From Hyaloscypha bicolor E (lineage: Eukaryota > Ascomycota > Leotiomycetes > Helotiales > Hyaloscyphaceae): 64,000 nucleotides of DNA. Both the position numbers and the translations under genes were made by a program. The stretch spans positions 4,257,183 to 4,321,182 of the forward strand of contig NW_020194512.1 in NCBI RefSeq assembly GCF_002865645.1. Reading direction: 5' to 3'. Under the pieces are notes generated by a model that searched no databases, was not told where the DNA came from, and saw nothing but the letters and a program-made list of their open reading frames with translations. Below, in pieces: positions 51,334 to 62,009 of the stretch. The first letter of the stretch is position 1, and each line of letters opens with the position of its first letter.

Positions 51334-52760
51334 ATGTTGCTTCTCATATTAATTTCTTCAATCTCCTCAGTGGCCGCTGTTTCACCCCTGGCAGTAAGTT
51401 GAGAGGAAATCTTGGTGGGCTTCGCCGTTTTAGTTGACCCAATACTCAGGGTGTCAACATCGCGGGTTTCGATTTTGGCACTGATATCACTGTGAGTCGT
51501 CTTGGCAGATGGCCATTGAAGTTTACTAACACCTGCCCAGGGAACTGCCAATCTGATAAATGTGAATCCTCCTTTGACAACTCTCGGTGGCAGCGATGGC
51601 GCGGGACAAATGACACATTTCTTCAAGAAAGATGGGTTGAACGTTTTTAGACTACGTGGGTTACTTCGTTCTCTGCTCTGTTGCCGAGCCTAACATATGA
51701 GCAGCCGTCAGTTGGCAGTTTTTGATCAACAGCAATGTTCTCTTGGGTGGAAGGGCGGGCAACGGTACCATGAGCCCCAATATGATAATGCCTACGCCGC
51801 CAAAGAATGGTACTGCCCCGAGGCCATCCAAGGAAAATTTTATCAATATCTTGGACGCAAACAATGTTGTAAAATACGATCAGCTCGTGCAGGCATGCCT
51901 CGCAACCAGGGCAAAATACATTATTGATATTCACAACTACGCTTGCTTCAACGATGAAATCATCGGTCAAGGAGGCCCTACGAATGCACAGTTTGCAGAT
52001 CTCTGGGCACAAATTGCTACAATGGTAAGTCGTTCAGTAATATCAGAATTCTCCCTGCTCATTTTCTCAAGTACAAAGCAGAGCCAAATATAATATTCGG
52101 ACTCATGAACGAGCCTCACAACATCCTTGATATGCCAATCTGGGCGGATACGGTGCAAGCAGCAGTTACAGCAATCCGACAAGCTGGTGCCATAACACAA
52201 ATGATCCTTCTCCCAGGCAACAATTTCACTTCAGCACAAACCTTCGTTAGCAACGGCTCCGCCGGAAACTTGAGCCGAGTCCACAATCTCGATGGATCAA
52301 ACACTAGCTTGATATTCGATGTCCACAAGTATCTAGATTCCGATAATAGCGGCACTCACACAGAATGCACTTCCAACCATATCGCGGACACATTCATGCC
52401 TCTTGCCATGTTTTTGAAAGCGAATAATAGAATGGCATTTTTGACTGAAACAGGGGTGGGAATACGGTTTCAGTAAGATACTCCCCTCTCTCAACTTCTA
52501 GCTTCTCTTCTAATCTGTACAAGTGTTTAACAAAATTCTGTAACACACTTACCTTCATCAATGCCAATCCCGATACGTACCTGAGCTACGTCGGATGGGC
52601 AGCTGGAGGCTTCTCTCCCTCTACCTATAACTTGACGATGACGCCGATTGGATCATCGGGGAATTTCACGGATCAACCGATTGTGGCGCAATGTCTTGTG
52701 GGTACACGCAACGGACAAGGAATAGCTAGCTTCAAAAAGCGTAGTATTCGCCGTGGATGA
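51334..52760 (+). CDS. GH5 endo-beta-1,4-glucanase, single-base frameshift
   Basis: Exons: 51334-51393, 51450-51491, 51541-51655, 51705-52024, 52072-52472 and 52524-52760, 1175 nt, one base short of 392 codons. A signal peptide (MLLLILISSISSVAAV) is followed by GVNIAGFDFG, FRLPVSWQFL, YIIDIHNYA and GLMNEPH with the acid/base Glu. After these come FDVHKYLDSDNSGTHTEC and FLTETG with the nucleophile Glu. These are family-5 cellulase marks, and there is no cellulose-binding module. At about 52452-52455 a GGGG run lacks one base. As written the frame runs ETGVGIRFQ and stops; with one more G it reads GGNTVS and splices in phase at GTAAGA into CLTKFCNTLTF, YVGWAAGGF and the C-terminus. Either the gene is freshly broken or the consensus is wrong. 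Confidence 0.8.
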
Positions 52761-53174
52761 TAAGGTATTGGTCCTCGCTAGCCAAGAAGATCTCTCATGA
52801 GTCCATGCTTTTATTGCGTTGCTAATATTTGGGATATTCGGTATATAGGTAATCCAAGCTATTCAACCCGCCTGTAATTTTCTCTATTAATTTCTTACAT
52901 GTGAATTCACAATAGCTTGTTGTTGACGCAACCGGTGATTGGAGATCCCAGTAGATTGATTCGTGTACGGATGGACGGACGAGCCCGACGGCAATCAATA
53001 ACATCGGATTGGGACAACGTATCGCACCAAAACAATGCCAGTTGGTCAAGCTTCCAATAAATTTTCGGCGATCCCTAGAACCGAGGAGTTGAGATGCGAT
53101 GATACTTCCCTTCACTGCTCAACCGTTTCTCCATCTCCGACTCCCACACCTGGTTCGTGTCTATCAAGCGAAAT
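52761..53174. other. Intergenic region
   Basis: About 400 bp lie between the GH5 gene and the broken oxygenase. No features recognised. Confidence 0.5.
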
Positions 53175-54066
53175 ATGTCTTCGGATTCAGAAAGTATCTA
53201 CTTGCCAATCGTAGACACCCCGAAAAATTCTCAGCTCGCCATTGCAAGAAAAGTCACAGAAGCATGCCAAAATTGGGGATTCCTTCTGATTAAGGAACAT
53301 TCCATCCCCTCAGGCGAAATCGCGAGATGTTCTCGCTTGGAAAACCCTTTTCTCCATATTCGAAGAGCGGAAAGAGTCTTGGCCTAGCACTTCGAAGAAT
53401 ATCAGGTACGTTGGAGCTTGACGGATTCACACAAGGATAACAAGATGTCGACGTGGTTTGGAGGCGTTCCGGGATCTTTGCAGGGCAATGAAGCTCTGCC
53501 TCCTTTCTGGAGTGCGCATACCGAAAGGGTAGAAGGGTTCAAGCATAAGTATGCATCTCTTCGACCTTGGCTTCTCTGTCGGGTGTTCCAGGACAACTTC
53601 AACATTAAAATCCAGTCTATTCCAGTTGTTCTGCCGCTGGTGGGCAGTCTGATTCTGTCTCCTTAATAAAACCCACTGGAGATTTCGAACCTTTACGTGG
53701 TTTCATTTTAGATGGTCCGCAAATCAGACAACATGCCGGAGTAATACTGAGACATCAACTAGGTGCCACGATCCAGTCCTCAAACTCCTCACCCACTTTA
53801 CACTCGCCACCGACCTTCCAGATTGTAACTTCTTCGCCACCGCACATCAAGAAGACTCGGGAAACGGCAACAGTCTCCGCATGCTCATGTATCCTTCCCG
53901 CGACCAGCGACCAGAAGCCACAAGAATGATAGAGCACATGGGCTCCGGTTCCGTTCCGTTACTCTTCCAACACCAACCGGGACTCGAGGTTTTTTCTCCT
54001 ACTAAGAATGGATCAAAGCTCCTTGTGCTTCAGCCTGTGCGTTTGTTTTATTTCGCCAGTCTTTGA
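53175..54066 (+). pseudogene. 2-oxoglutarate/Fe(II) oxygenase, broken
   Basis: The start MSSDSESIYLPIVDTP and ACQNWGFLLIKEHSIP match the N-terminal (DIOX_N-type) domain of isopenicillin-N-synthase-like oxygenases. Continuity then requires three one-base insertions (near 53326, 53343 and 53416) to read EMFSLGK, TLFSIFEERKESWPSTSKNI and TDSHKDNKMSTWFGGVPGSL. A likely intron runs from about 53550 (GTATGC) to 53764 (ACTAG) and leads to CHDPVLKLLTHFTLATDLP and LRMLMYPSRDQRPEATR. The iron-binding His-x-Asp is gone: the text reads EHMGSGS where EHTDSGS is usual. The reading then ends soon after GLEVFSPTKNGSK, so the second His and the 2-oxoglutarate Arg are missing. Multiple independent lesions make this a true pseudogene. 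Confidence 0.8.
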
Positions 54067-54561
54067 AAGCTCCTTAGCTCCAAATGGGGATATTTTTAAG
54101 TCATGTTAACGTCGTATTCTTGGCTGGCATAGTATTGCAATTTAGCTCTTATATAAGAATTGTTCGGTATCATTACCATTTCTTGAGAGGCTGCTCTTTA
54201 CTAATTTCAAGGGGCGTAGAGGACAACCGTATCCGTATCTGAGCATCTGGCCCCGCATCGAATACTAGGGCCTCTATTGTGACGTCGATTCATTAATCTC
54301 CTGTCGGGTAGTCTGCAAGAATTTGTTGCTGTGCTCTTTTTAGATTAGATAGGTAGAGTAATGATTGGATGACTCGTATAAGGTGGTACATTTCTTCTTG
54401 ATGTTTATTAATGACTCGCATCAGCTGAGACCAGCTGTGCCTGGAGTGTACTTCAATTACAAAGAGAAGGAGAATATTTCTTGAGGAACTCATGGATCCA
54501 TTACTATTTCACATGCCTTCCTTTGGTATCCGAACTCATTACAATCCCCTCAATTAATTGT
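54067..54561. other. Intergenic region
   Basis: About 500 bp follow the pseudogene remnant and precede the 3' end of the alkaline phosphatase gene. Nothing recognised. Confidence 0.5.
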
Positions 54562-56879
54562 TCATAGAGTGAATGCAAACCACCCGATAGATATCATGAA
54601 TGCCAACATACCAACCAACAAGCCCCTTTGGACTCTTTTGGTTGGTGCAGCGCCGGTGAAAGGAAAAGGACTAGCCGTGGCGGTGCCCGCGGAAGTCGTG
54701 TTTGTCGCAGATGTGTCGCTGGGTTGACCAAGTCCAAGGCAGTTAGCCATATTGAAGAAGATATCGATGTTGCCATATACACCCCCGAAGAGCTCTTGGC
54801 AAGGCCCCATTGCAAAGACGGGAACATCAGTCAAGGAGTGGACGCCCTGTGCCTCGTTTCTGATACATTAACGTCAGCATATACTTCCAAGAAGCTTGAG
54901 GCTGACAACTTACGTTGGAAGAGTTCCGTTCACAGTGAAGCCATCGGGGTTGTCAGTAGGGTTGACAAAGTAGTCATCAACTGGGTATCCGGTGATGTTG
55001 GTGGCTGGGAGACGAGGACCGGACTTGTGGACCCTGTAGTTCTCTCTGTGGTCTGGGTTGGCTCCGAGACCTTGAGCGAGAGTGTATCTCGGATCCCAGT
55101 TGACTGGGAAGTTGACTCCAGTGTTGTACGAGATACTTGCATTCGTAACAGTGTACTGGCTGAGGCCAGAATTGGTGTACACGCCGATTGCGTTGCGCTT
55201 TTCTCGGTCGTTGGTCTTGGAGCTCAGATACTTAGTGTCTGCTGATCCGAAGACGTCAAATCCGTGGCCGTGATCTGCAGTAACAATAATCAAAGTTTGG
55301 TTCAGTTCTCCCATCGCTCTCAACTTCTCGATCGTAGCTTTGATGGTGTCGTCTAGTTCCAGCAAGTCACCGAGGGCTCGGTCGTAATCCAAGGTGTGCA
55401 TTTGCTTGTCGATTGAGGCAGCTTCAGACATCATAAAGAAACCCTTTGATCCACCGCGAGCATGGAGGACGTCGATGGCTTTGAGGGTCATTTCCTTCAG
55501 ACCTGGAAGATCTAACGCAGGCTTCTTGTTTCCTGATGGATCATTGCTTGTCTTATTGAGGTTGTCTTTGTAGACGTTGCGATCGAGCCAAACAGGAAGG
55601 TTGGATGTGCAGAAAATCCCGAGAGCCTTGGTGGTGTTCGATGCTGCAAGCATAGATGTTTTGTTCATAGAAATTGAGTATCCGGCGTTTGAAAACTCCT
55701 TGTAATAGTCCTTGCCCTGGAAAGATCCAGATCCGGCAATGAACTGCTCTGCGCCAGCACCGAAGAAGACGTCAGCGCCAGTATACTTCGTCCAAGTGTA
55801 GTTTGAAACACCACGGAGAGCTTGATCGATCAGTACTCCGTACTGTGAGCGAAGTCTGGTATGTCCCGTCAAAGCAATTGGAGTTGCATCCGCGATGAAA
55901 GCAGTGCTGACAACACCAATTGCACTTCCCCAGATTCGGGTGAGAAGCTCGACGATTGTCTCAACTTTGGGGTCATCGAAAGGATCAGCACTGGAATCAG
56001 CATATACACCCATGGCATTGACGGTACTCTTGTGACCGGAGTACAGTGCGGATGCGCTGTTGGCAGAATCGGTGATGTAGCTGTCGAGGGAATGCGTCTG
56101 AAGAGAAGATTAGCTTGTGAGACTCGACCAGAACTGGAAGAACCTGCCATCTGATGCCCGAGGACAGGAAACTGATCCATCTGCATCTTCGTCTGATACT
56201 TCCCGTTGATGCTCTTGTGCGCGATCAGACGTGCAGCAGTGATCATGTTTGTAGTCATGCCGTCGCCGATGAAGAGAATGACATTCTTGGCCTTCTTTTG
56301 AGTCGAAAGAGGGCGTACGAACCAGTTCGCAACAGTTTTCGTTCCATTGTAGTAGGTGAGAGTCGCTACATAGTCTCCTGGCTCGTACAGCGCGACACGC
56401 CTGTAGGCTTTGGAAGTCACACGGACGACTGATGGAGAATGGGCGTCTTGTGCGAAGAGATCCTCGTACCATGTGAAGTTCCAGGTCTCCAACTTTGGTT
56501 CCGCTATCTTAAAGAATGATGCGGCAGATTGTGGAGTGCCATTGGCTTTTGCGATGGTGAAGGTGAAGTTTGGATCTGGTACGCCGCCGTTCGCCTCAGA
56601 GCCATTGACAGGCGCATGAACCTAATAGATCAGCTAATTGAGAAACAGGAACCTGTTAAGTTATAAATACCTCCAATCGAATGTCGAAGTACTGTCCAGC
56701 TAGGAAATCTGTTTGGTCTGGGGGAAGAACGCAACCCAGAGCTTGATCTTGGTTAGGATTCGCGGGGTAGGAGGGGTAGCTTTTTTCGTACTTGGACATG
56801 CACCTAGTCTCTGGAAAGTCTGGGCAACTGACAATGCAACGATCGACAACACTGTCAAGAGCTTCGAAAACGAAACCAT
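54562..56879 (-). CDS. Secreted, probably GPI-anchored alkaline phosphatase
   Basis: Five exons, 56879-56792, 56741-56671, 56621-56148, 56097-54914 and 54859-54562, total 2115 nt (704 residues). A signal peptide (MVSFSKLLTVLSIVALSVAQ) is followed by QTFQRLGACP, and intron 1 restores ACPTLGC. Intron 3 is GC-AG (GCAGGT to TTCAG) and joins GHQM to THSLDSYI. Metal and catalytic motifs: FIGDGMTT, TDSANSAS with the probable nucleophile Ser222, DATPIALTGH, MMSEAASIDKQMH and TADHGHGFD. The C-terminus has a Ser/Thr-rich stretch and a hydrophobic tail (GLLVGMLAFMISIGWFAFTL), typical of GPI attachment. It hydrolyses phosphomonoesters at the cell surface, probably for phosphate scavenging. Confidence 0.9.
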
Positions 56880-58032
56880 GGTTATGAGATTCAATGGGAT
56901 GGGCAAGAAAGTCAATTGGCAGACATCACGGCGTGGACATCCAGGTACCCTGCCTTTATAGCGACCGGGTGACAGCTGCTTTCCAGGCAGGTACCTCGAG
57001 CTTGAGCTTTCAAATCATCACTTGGGACGAAGGCCCAGCTTCTAGGTGCATAGAGTACCCTGCACAATGCCTCATTGTACAGCAGTAGTGAGAGCAGATT
57101 ATCCGCGGATACCTGAAATGAAGGAATCATGAACCTGTTTGAATGCACGTGTTGATTAAAATGACTTGGCAGTCACTTGGCTTAAGCAGCCAGAACTAGC
57201 TATCTCTGTGTACCTGCCCGGATTGTGACCGCCTAATGCCTCCTTGCGGGTGCTCCGAGATAGTCAGATAGTGCCCAGAATGGACTCAAAAGTTCTAATT
57301 CACGCATCACAGGCACAGCTAGTAAAGTGCAAAGGGTCGGACTGACAGCTTGGCATCCGCTCGTCGCGGAACAGCGTGCTGTTCTTCACTTGAATGATTC
57401 GCGGTGTGTTGCGCTGCCAAGCGTCTGGTTCACTGGAACGTTGACAAGGGGACGCCTAAGAAAGCTTGACCAACATTGAGGGTTTGAGAATGGGCATGAG
57501 CCAATCACCCACCACGTGCAGAGAATGCATGCAAAATTCCGTTTGGTGAGTAAGGGCCATCGAATTGATACTCTATGGGTTGCAAGAATGCAAAGAAGAT
57601 GGATGGATCAGAGGAGGGGTTTCGATGGGAGGAGGTTGGGGATGACGAATCAGTGGGGTTGGTGGCTTTCCAGATGACTCAGCAGCGGAAATTCAACTTT
57701 ACGATCGTATGCACTTGCATTTTGATCTCGGCGTCAAAGGTTCCCAGCGTGCTCTGCTGCCCGCGTCAATCCACACGAGCTTGATAGTAAGTAATTGATC
57801 CTCCCATGGGTAGTTGATACCCAGCTCTTAATACGCCCGCCTCCAAGCCCAGTACTTCTTCTCTGGACGGGCTTTTCCTTGCGTGAAGTCCACACGCGGC
57901 AGTGTTGCAGCGGTGGGCTACATTTTCTCCAGTTCCTTCGTTGACTTAGGCCTACATGTACTCCCTGAAAGAGGTGTTCAACGGCTGGCAGAAAAGCATG
58001 GCTCTGAGTACTCGAAATCCAACGTACAATCG
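56880..58032. other. Intergenic region
   Basis: This 1.15-kb spacer lies upstream of alkaline phosphatase and downstream of the semialdehyde dehydrogenase. Short open frames lack motifs. No gene seen. Confidence 0.5.
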
Positions 58033-59643
58033 CTAATTTGCTACATTAATCAACATAGACTTCACCGTCAAATACTCCTGAATCCCCTGCCGACCTCCCT
58101 CCCTGCCATATCCGCTCTCCTTCACACCTCCGAAGGGACTCTCACACGCGCTGAGAAGTCCCAAGTTCACGCCTACCATACCCACTTCGAGCGCTTCCGC
58201 TACTCTCCAAGATCGTGGAATGCTTTCCGTGACGATGAAAGCCCCAAGCCCAACCTCACAATCATTTGCCATCTTGATAGCCTCTTCCTCGGTATCAAAC
58301 TCATACAATCCTACAACTGGGGCAAAGGTCTCCTCCCGTGTGGTCAGCATCTGGGAGCTCATATTTTTGATAATGGTAGGCTGGAGGAAGTAGCCACCCA
58401 TCCCATCCATTGGTGCACCGCCGAGGATTACCTGTCCGCCGTGTTTTTTCGCGTCTACATAGGATCAGTATTGTACACGAGTAGGCAGAGATAAGAATAT
58501 GCTAGAGCAGACATATTGCAGGACGCCCTCGTCGTGGGGCAATGTCCCATGGAAGTTGGAGCGTTCACTCGAGCCTAACTCACCATTTATATGGGCCATC
58601 GCTTTTTCCACAGCCCTCTCGTGGGTCAACGGTCCGATGAAAACACCCTCCTCAGTTCCTTTGCCAACTTTCAACTCCTTGATGCGTGCCGCCAACGCGT
58701 CCGCAAACTTGTTGTATATACCCTTCTGGACCATGATTCGATTGGCAGTGACACAAGTTTGACCGGAGTTCCTCAACTTTGCCAAAATGCACGCTTCGAC
58801 TGCTGTCTCGATCTTTGCATCCTCGAACACAATGAAAGGGCTATTCCCACCGAGTTCAAGACTTAACTTTTTCAAGCTGCCCGCACATTGTTCTGCTAAA
58901 AGCTTCCCTACTCTGGTAGAGCCTGTGAAGCTGAGCTTCTTGACCAGTTTGTTTGTGCAAAGCTCTTTGCCGACTTCTGCGACCAGATTCAAGGTTGTCA
59001 CAACGTTGATGGCGCCTTTTGGGAAGCCTGCCTCCTGTGCCAAAACAGCTTGTGCGAGGCAGCTGAGTGGGGTCTCTCCTGCTGGCTTCCATACTGTCGT
59101 GCATCCTGCAGCTAAGGCGGCTCCGACCTTGCGTGTTATCATCGCGATGGGGAAATTCCAAGGCGCCAGACACGCCGCTACTCCAACTGGCTGCTTGAAC
59201 GTCAAGATGCGTTGATTCTGGTTTGCGACCGGAACCACTTCGCCATGGGTTCTCTCTGCTTCCCCAGCGAACCACTCGAGGAAAGATGCAGCATATGTGA
59301 CTTCTCCTTTCGCTTCCGTCAAGGTCTTCCCATTCTCAAGCGTCAGAATCAAAGCCAAGTCGTCGATGTGCTCTAAGCAGAGGTCGTTCCATTTTCTAAG
59401 CATTCGAGCTCGCTCGCGCGGTGTCGTCTTCTTGAAAGACTGAAATGTTTCGTATGCTGCTTCGACTGCAAGTGCAGTGTCTTCTGCTCCCATTTCGGGC
59501 ACAGTGGCGATCTTTTCCAGGGTTGCTGGATCGACGACGTCGAACGTCTTCCCAGATTTTGCTGGTACCCATTCTGCGTTGATGTATCCTTTCGTTTGGA
59601 AGAGGTTTTTTCGTTTGAGATCCGAAAGTGATGTTGGTGCCAT
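58033..59643 (-). CDS. Succinate-semialdehyde dehydrogenase-like aldehyde dehydrogenase
   Basis: Two exons, 59643-58584 and 58454-58033, give 1482 nt (493 residues), the usual length. The intron is GTGAGT to TGTAG. The cofactor region reads LAPWNFPIAMITRK and SFTGSTRVGK, the general base is Glu263 (LELGGNSPF) and the catalytic Cys297 lies in NSGQTCVTANR. The 34-residue spacing fits the aldehyde dehydrogenase fold. ASFLEWFAGEAERTHG, GMVGVN and ACESPFGGVKESGYGREGG point to the SSADH branch, which oxidises succinate semialdehyde to succinate with NAD(P). No mitochondrial presequence is obvious. It lies 407 bp downstream of the lactonase-like gene on the same strand. Confidence 0.9.
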
Positions 59644-60050
59644 TGTTTGAAGTTTCCCGTTAATGAATATTGTTGCGGATTCTTGTTGTCTGGATTTAGG
59701 AGGGTGGCGTCAGGCTGGTCATTACCCCAACAAGTCAATATTCTTGTTGTTCCTACTAGCACTGGGATACTTATAGATCCCCGCATGCGGGGTAACTTCT
59801 CGGAAGAGGGGAACGGGAATGATTCCGCACTGGGGATTGGCCACGTTGACGTCGCACAATGCGAACGAAATTCTCGGGGCTGGGTTTGTAGGGCTGGTGA
59901 AGGTGCACCCAAGACCACATGCAATCTGAAGTACTATGAAGAGATTCTTTGACTTAAGTACAGCACAGATTCTTGAGAAACAATTGCTTCGCGCCTCCCA
60001 TTACCGAAATCTCCTATATCCCCCGCGAGCCTCTGTTGTAGCCATGCGCC
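59644..60050. other. Intergenic region between dehydrogenase and lactonase-like gene
   Basis: This 407-bp spacer contains the promoter of the dehydrogenase and the 3' end of the lactonase-like gene. No other feature recognised. Confidence 0.5.
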
Positions 60051-61196
60051 TCAACTCAAGTAGTCCTTGATCTCACTTTGAAGTTGAAGAAAAGTCTCCT
60101 TGTCGTGGCCTGGAATGACCCTACCTTTCGTGGTTGCCTCCAATCGTTTCAATCTTTGAGTACTCTGGAACCATGCTGGATGGTCACTATTTCCTGTCAG
60201 CCTTGACTCCTATCTATACCGCGTGAGTGGCCTACCGTGCCAACCACCCTTGCGGGACTCCGTCACGCCACTACCCACGGTCAGTATAGCCAGCTAGTTA
60301 TGATTGCAAAGTCAACTCACATTTTCGATGACATGGCAGTGGTCACTGATAAAGAAGAATGTTCCGCTGTTTAGCAGATTGAGCTGCATACCGACCAGGC
60401 CGTCTGTATGCCCAGGCAAGTGATGGAGGGTGATGCCCTGACAGAAGTCCATTGTTCTTTCATCGAATGTCTTCCAATTCAGTGAGAGCTACGAGTCTAT
60501 ATTAACACACGATCGGAGTCGGAATCTAAGATGTCTCTGCTTACATTCATGTAGTGCTGGAGATAAACACCAACATCTGCGCCAGTCGCAACAGACCAGA
60601 AAGCAGAACGCAGCTCCTTGTCATGTACCCAAATCTCAATATCTTTCCGGTCCAGGAATTGGTCCAAGCCTCCTGCATGATCCAGATGCATATGTCCTAA
60701 GATACTAATTCCAAAGGTCAGAATGTAGAAGAAAAATCATTTTTGGGAGGAATCACATCTTCTTCACATCTTCCAACTTATGCCCCGTGGCCTCAATGGC
60801 AGCTTTCAGTTCATGCCTTGGCTCATATCGAACTCGTGCAAAGACGTCGGCTACTTGCGGGCCCCAGACTTCAGGATAGTCAACTCCACATCCCGTCTCC
60901 CAAAGAATGCAGCCCTCGTGGGGGTGATCGATTAAAACGCAGTACATTGGGAGCTCTCGGCGCTTGTTGGCGAATTCTTTCCCCTCTGTGCTCTTCAAAG
61001 ATGTATTCCCACCTCTTGTGACGAAGCCTTCATCGCACTCGAGCCAACCAACCTCGAGAAGATAGGCTTTGGTACCCGGGGGACATACCTAGATCATCTC
61101 GAGTCAGTATTACTGCATATTGGATATTGGACTCTATACATTTGAAATATGGCCTGGGACTGCACCAGCATCGAGAGCCTTTTGAATTCCAGCCAT
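60051..61196 (-). CDS. MBL-fold lactonase-like hydrolase
   Basis: Six exons, 61196-61140, 61088-60757, 60704-60545, 60488-60321, 60270-60236 and 60186-60051, total 888 nt (295 residues) and close in frame. The protein starts MAGIQKALDAGAVPG, with no signal peptide. KAYLLEVGWLECDEGFVTRGGN and LIDHPHEGCILWETGCG precede the metal motif HMHLDHAGGL (His134, His136, Asp138, His139). LPGHTDGL, FFISDHCHV and VIPGHDKE supply later ligands. This is the AHL-lactonase/gamma-butyrolactonase type of metallo-beta-lactamase fold, found in bacteria (AiiA, AttM/BlcC) and in soil fungi. The likely reaction is opening of a lactone or related ring; the natural substrate cannot be read. It is divergent to the alcohol dehydrogenase. 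Confidence 0.88.
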
Positions 61197-62009
61197 GTTC
61201 ACGGTGTATTATTCTTTCCAAAAACCACAGTCTTCTGAGCGAAGATATAAACCAATTGATATATATTAATGAAGGAGGGGTAACACTGGAAATAAGGTCC
61301 AGTCCCCTCCAGCCCCGCACTCGTAATCTACCACAAATTTCCCCCAGGAGTCAGGACCCGAGGGACAAGTGACGTCGAACCCTAAACCTCCATTTCCCCG
61401 CTCGTTCAAAGACCATTCGAGATTGCCCAAGTGCCGTCTGTGGGGTACTGGCAGAAGATGGTTCCGCACCTTCCGGGGTCTGGGCTACTCGTGGCTTATG
61501 GCCGTGGCATTTCCGATCCCACACATCACCAGCGTCGAAGTTCTGTTGGCGAGAACACCAACCCAAGCGTCGGATATGGGCCATCAATTATTAAACCAAT
61601 TTCGAGGTTGGCTCGCACTCGCAGATGGTGGATTTACGCTGGTGCAGGCCCTAATGTTTGTCACACCACCTTTGCAGGGGTTGCGCTGAAATGCCCTATA
61701 GCAGTGTGCTGCAGCCGACTGTTGCTTGTTCTTGGCAGAACTCAAGGCGGTGTAACAAACATTAGGGCCTGCACCGGCGTGGCTCACAGCTGGCCGAATT
61801 CGGATTGACCCCTCTTCGGCATCAACAGGTTCCCCTCTTTGCTCGGCTTCTTCGCTTATTATGCAGCCTAGACGTACGACGTACCACCTAGAATCCTATC
61901 GATGAGCTCACTTCACCTTTGAAGCTTCAACCTCCTAAACAATCAAATCCGCGTTGGTTTGGTTGCAAGAAACAGCGAATTATCTCTCTCGAATCTACCA
62001 AACAACACC
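61197..62009. promoter_or_regulatory. Divergent promoter region, lactonase-like gene and alcohol dehydrogenase
   Basis: These 813 bp separate two start codons that point away from each other, so the two genes probably share control sequences. The region contains an inverted-repeat element (61636-61780). No conserved operator was identified. Confidence 0.55.
61636..61780. repeat. Inverted-repeat (MITE-like) element
   Basis: Arms of 37 bp (61636-61672 and 61744-61780) are identical except for three transitions; each contains GTGCAGGCCCTAATGTTTGT. The 71-nt centre has its own short CAGC-rich repeats. It has the size and form of a miniature inverted-repeat transposable element, but no target duplication is evident. 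Confidence 0.8.

Noticed and set aside
56742..56791. Apparent frameshift after the alkaline phosphatase signal peptide
   Set aside because: A 50-nt intron (GTACGA, branch CTAAC, ATCAAG) joins ACP to TLGC exactly as in the family, so no lesion is needed.
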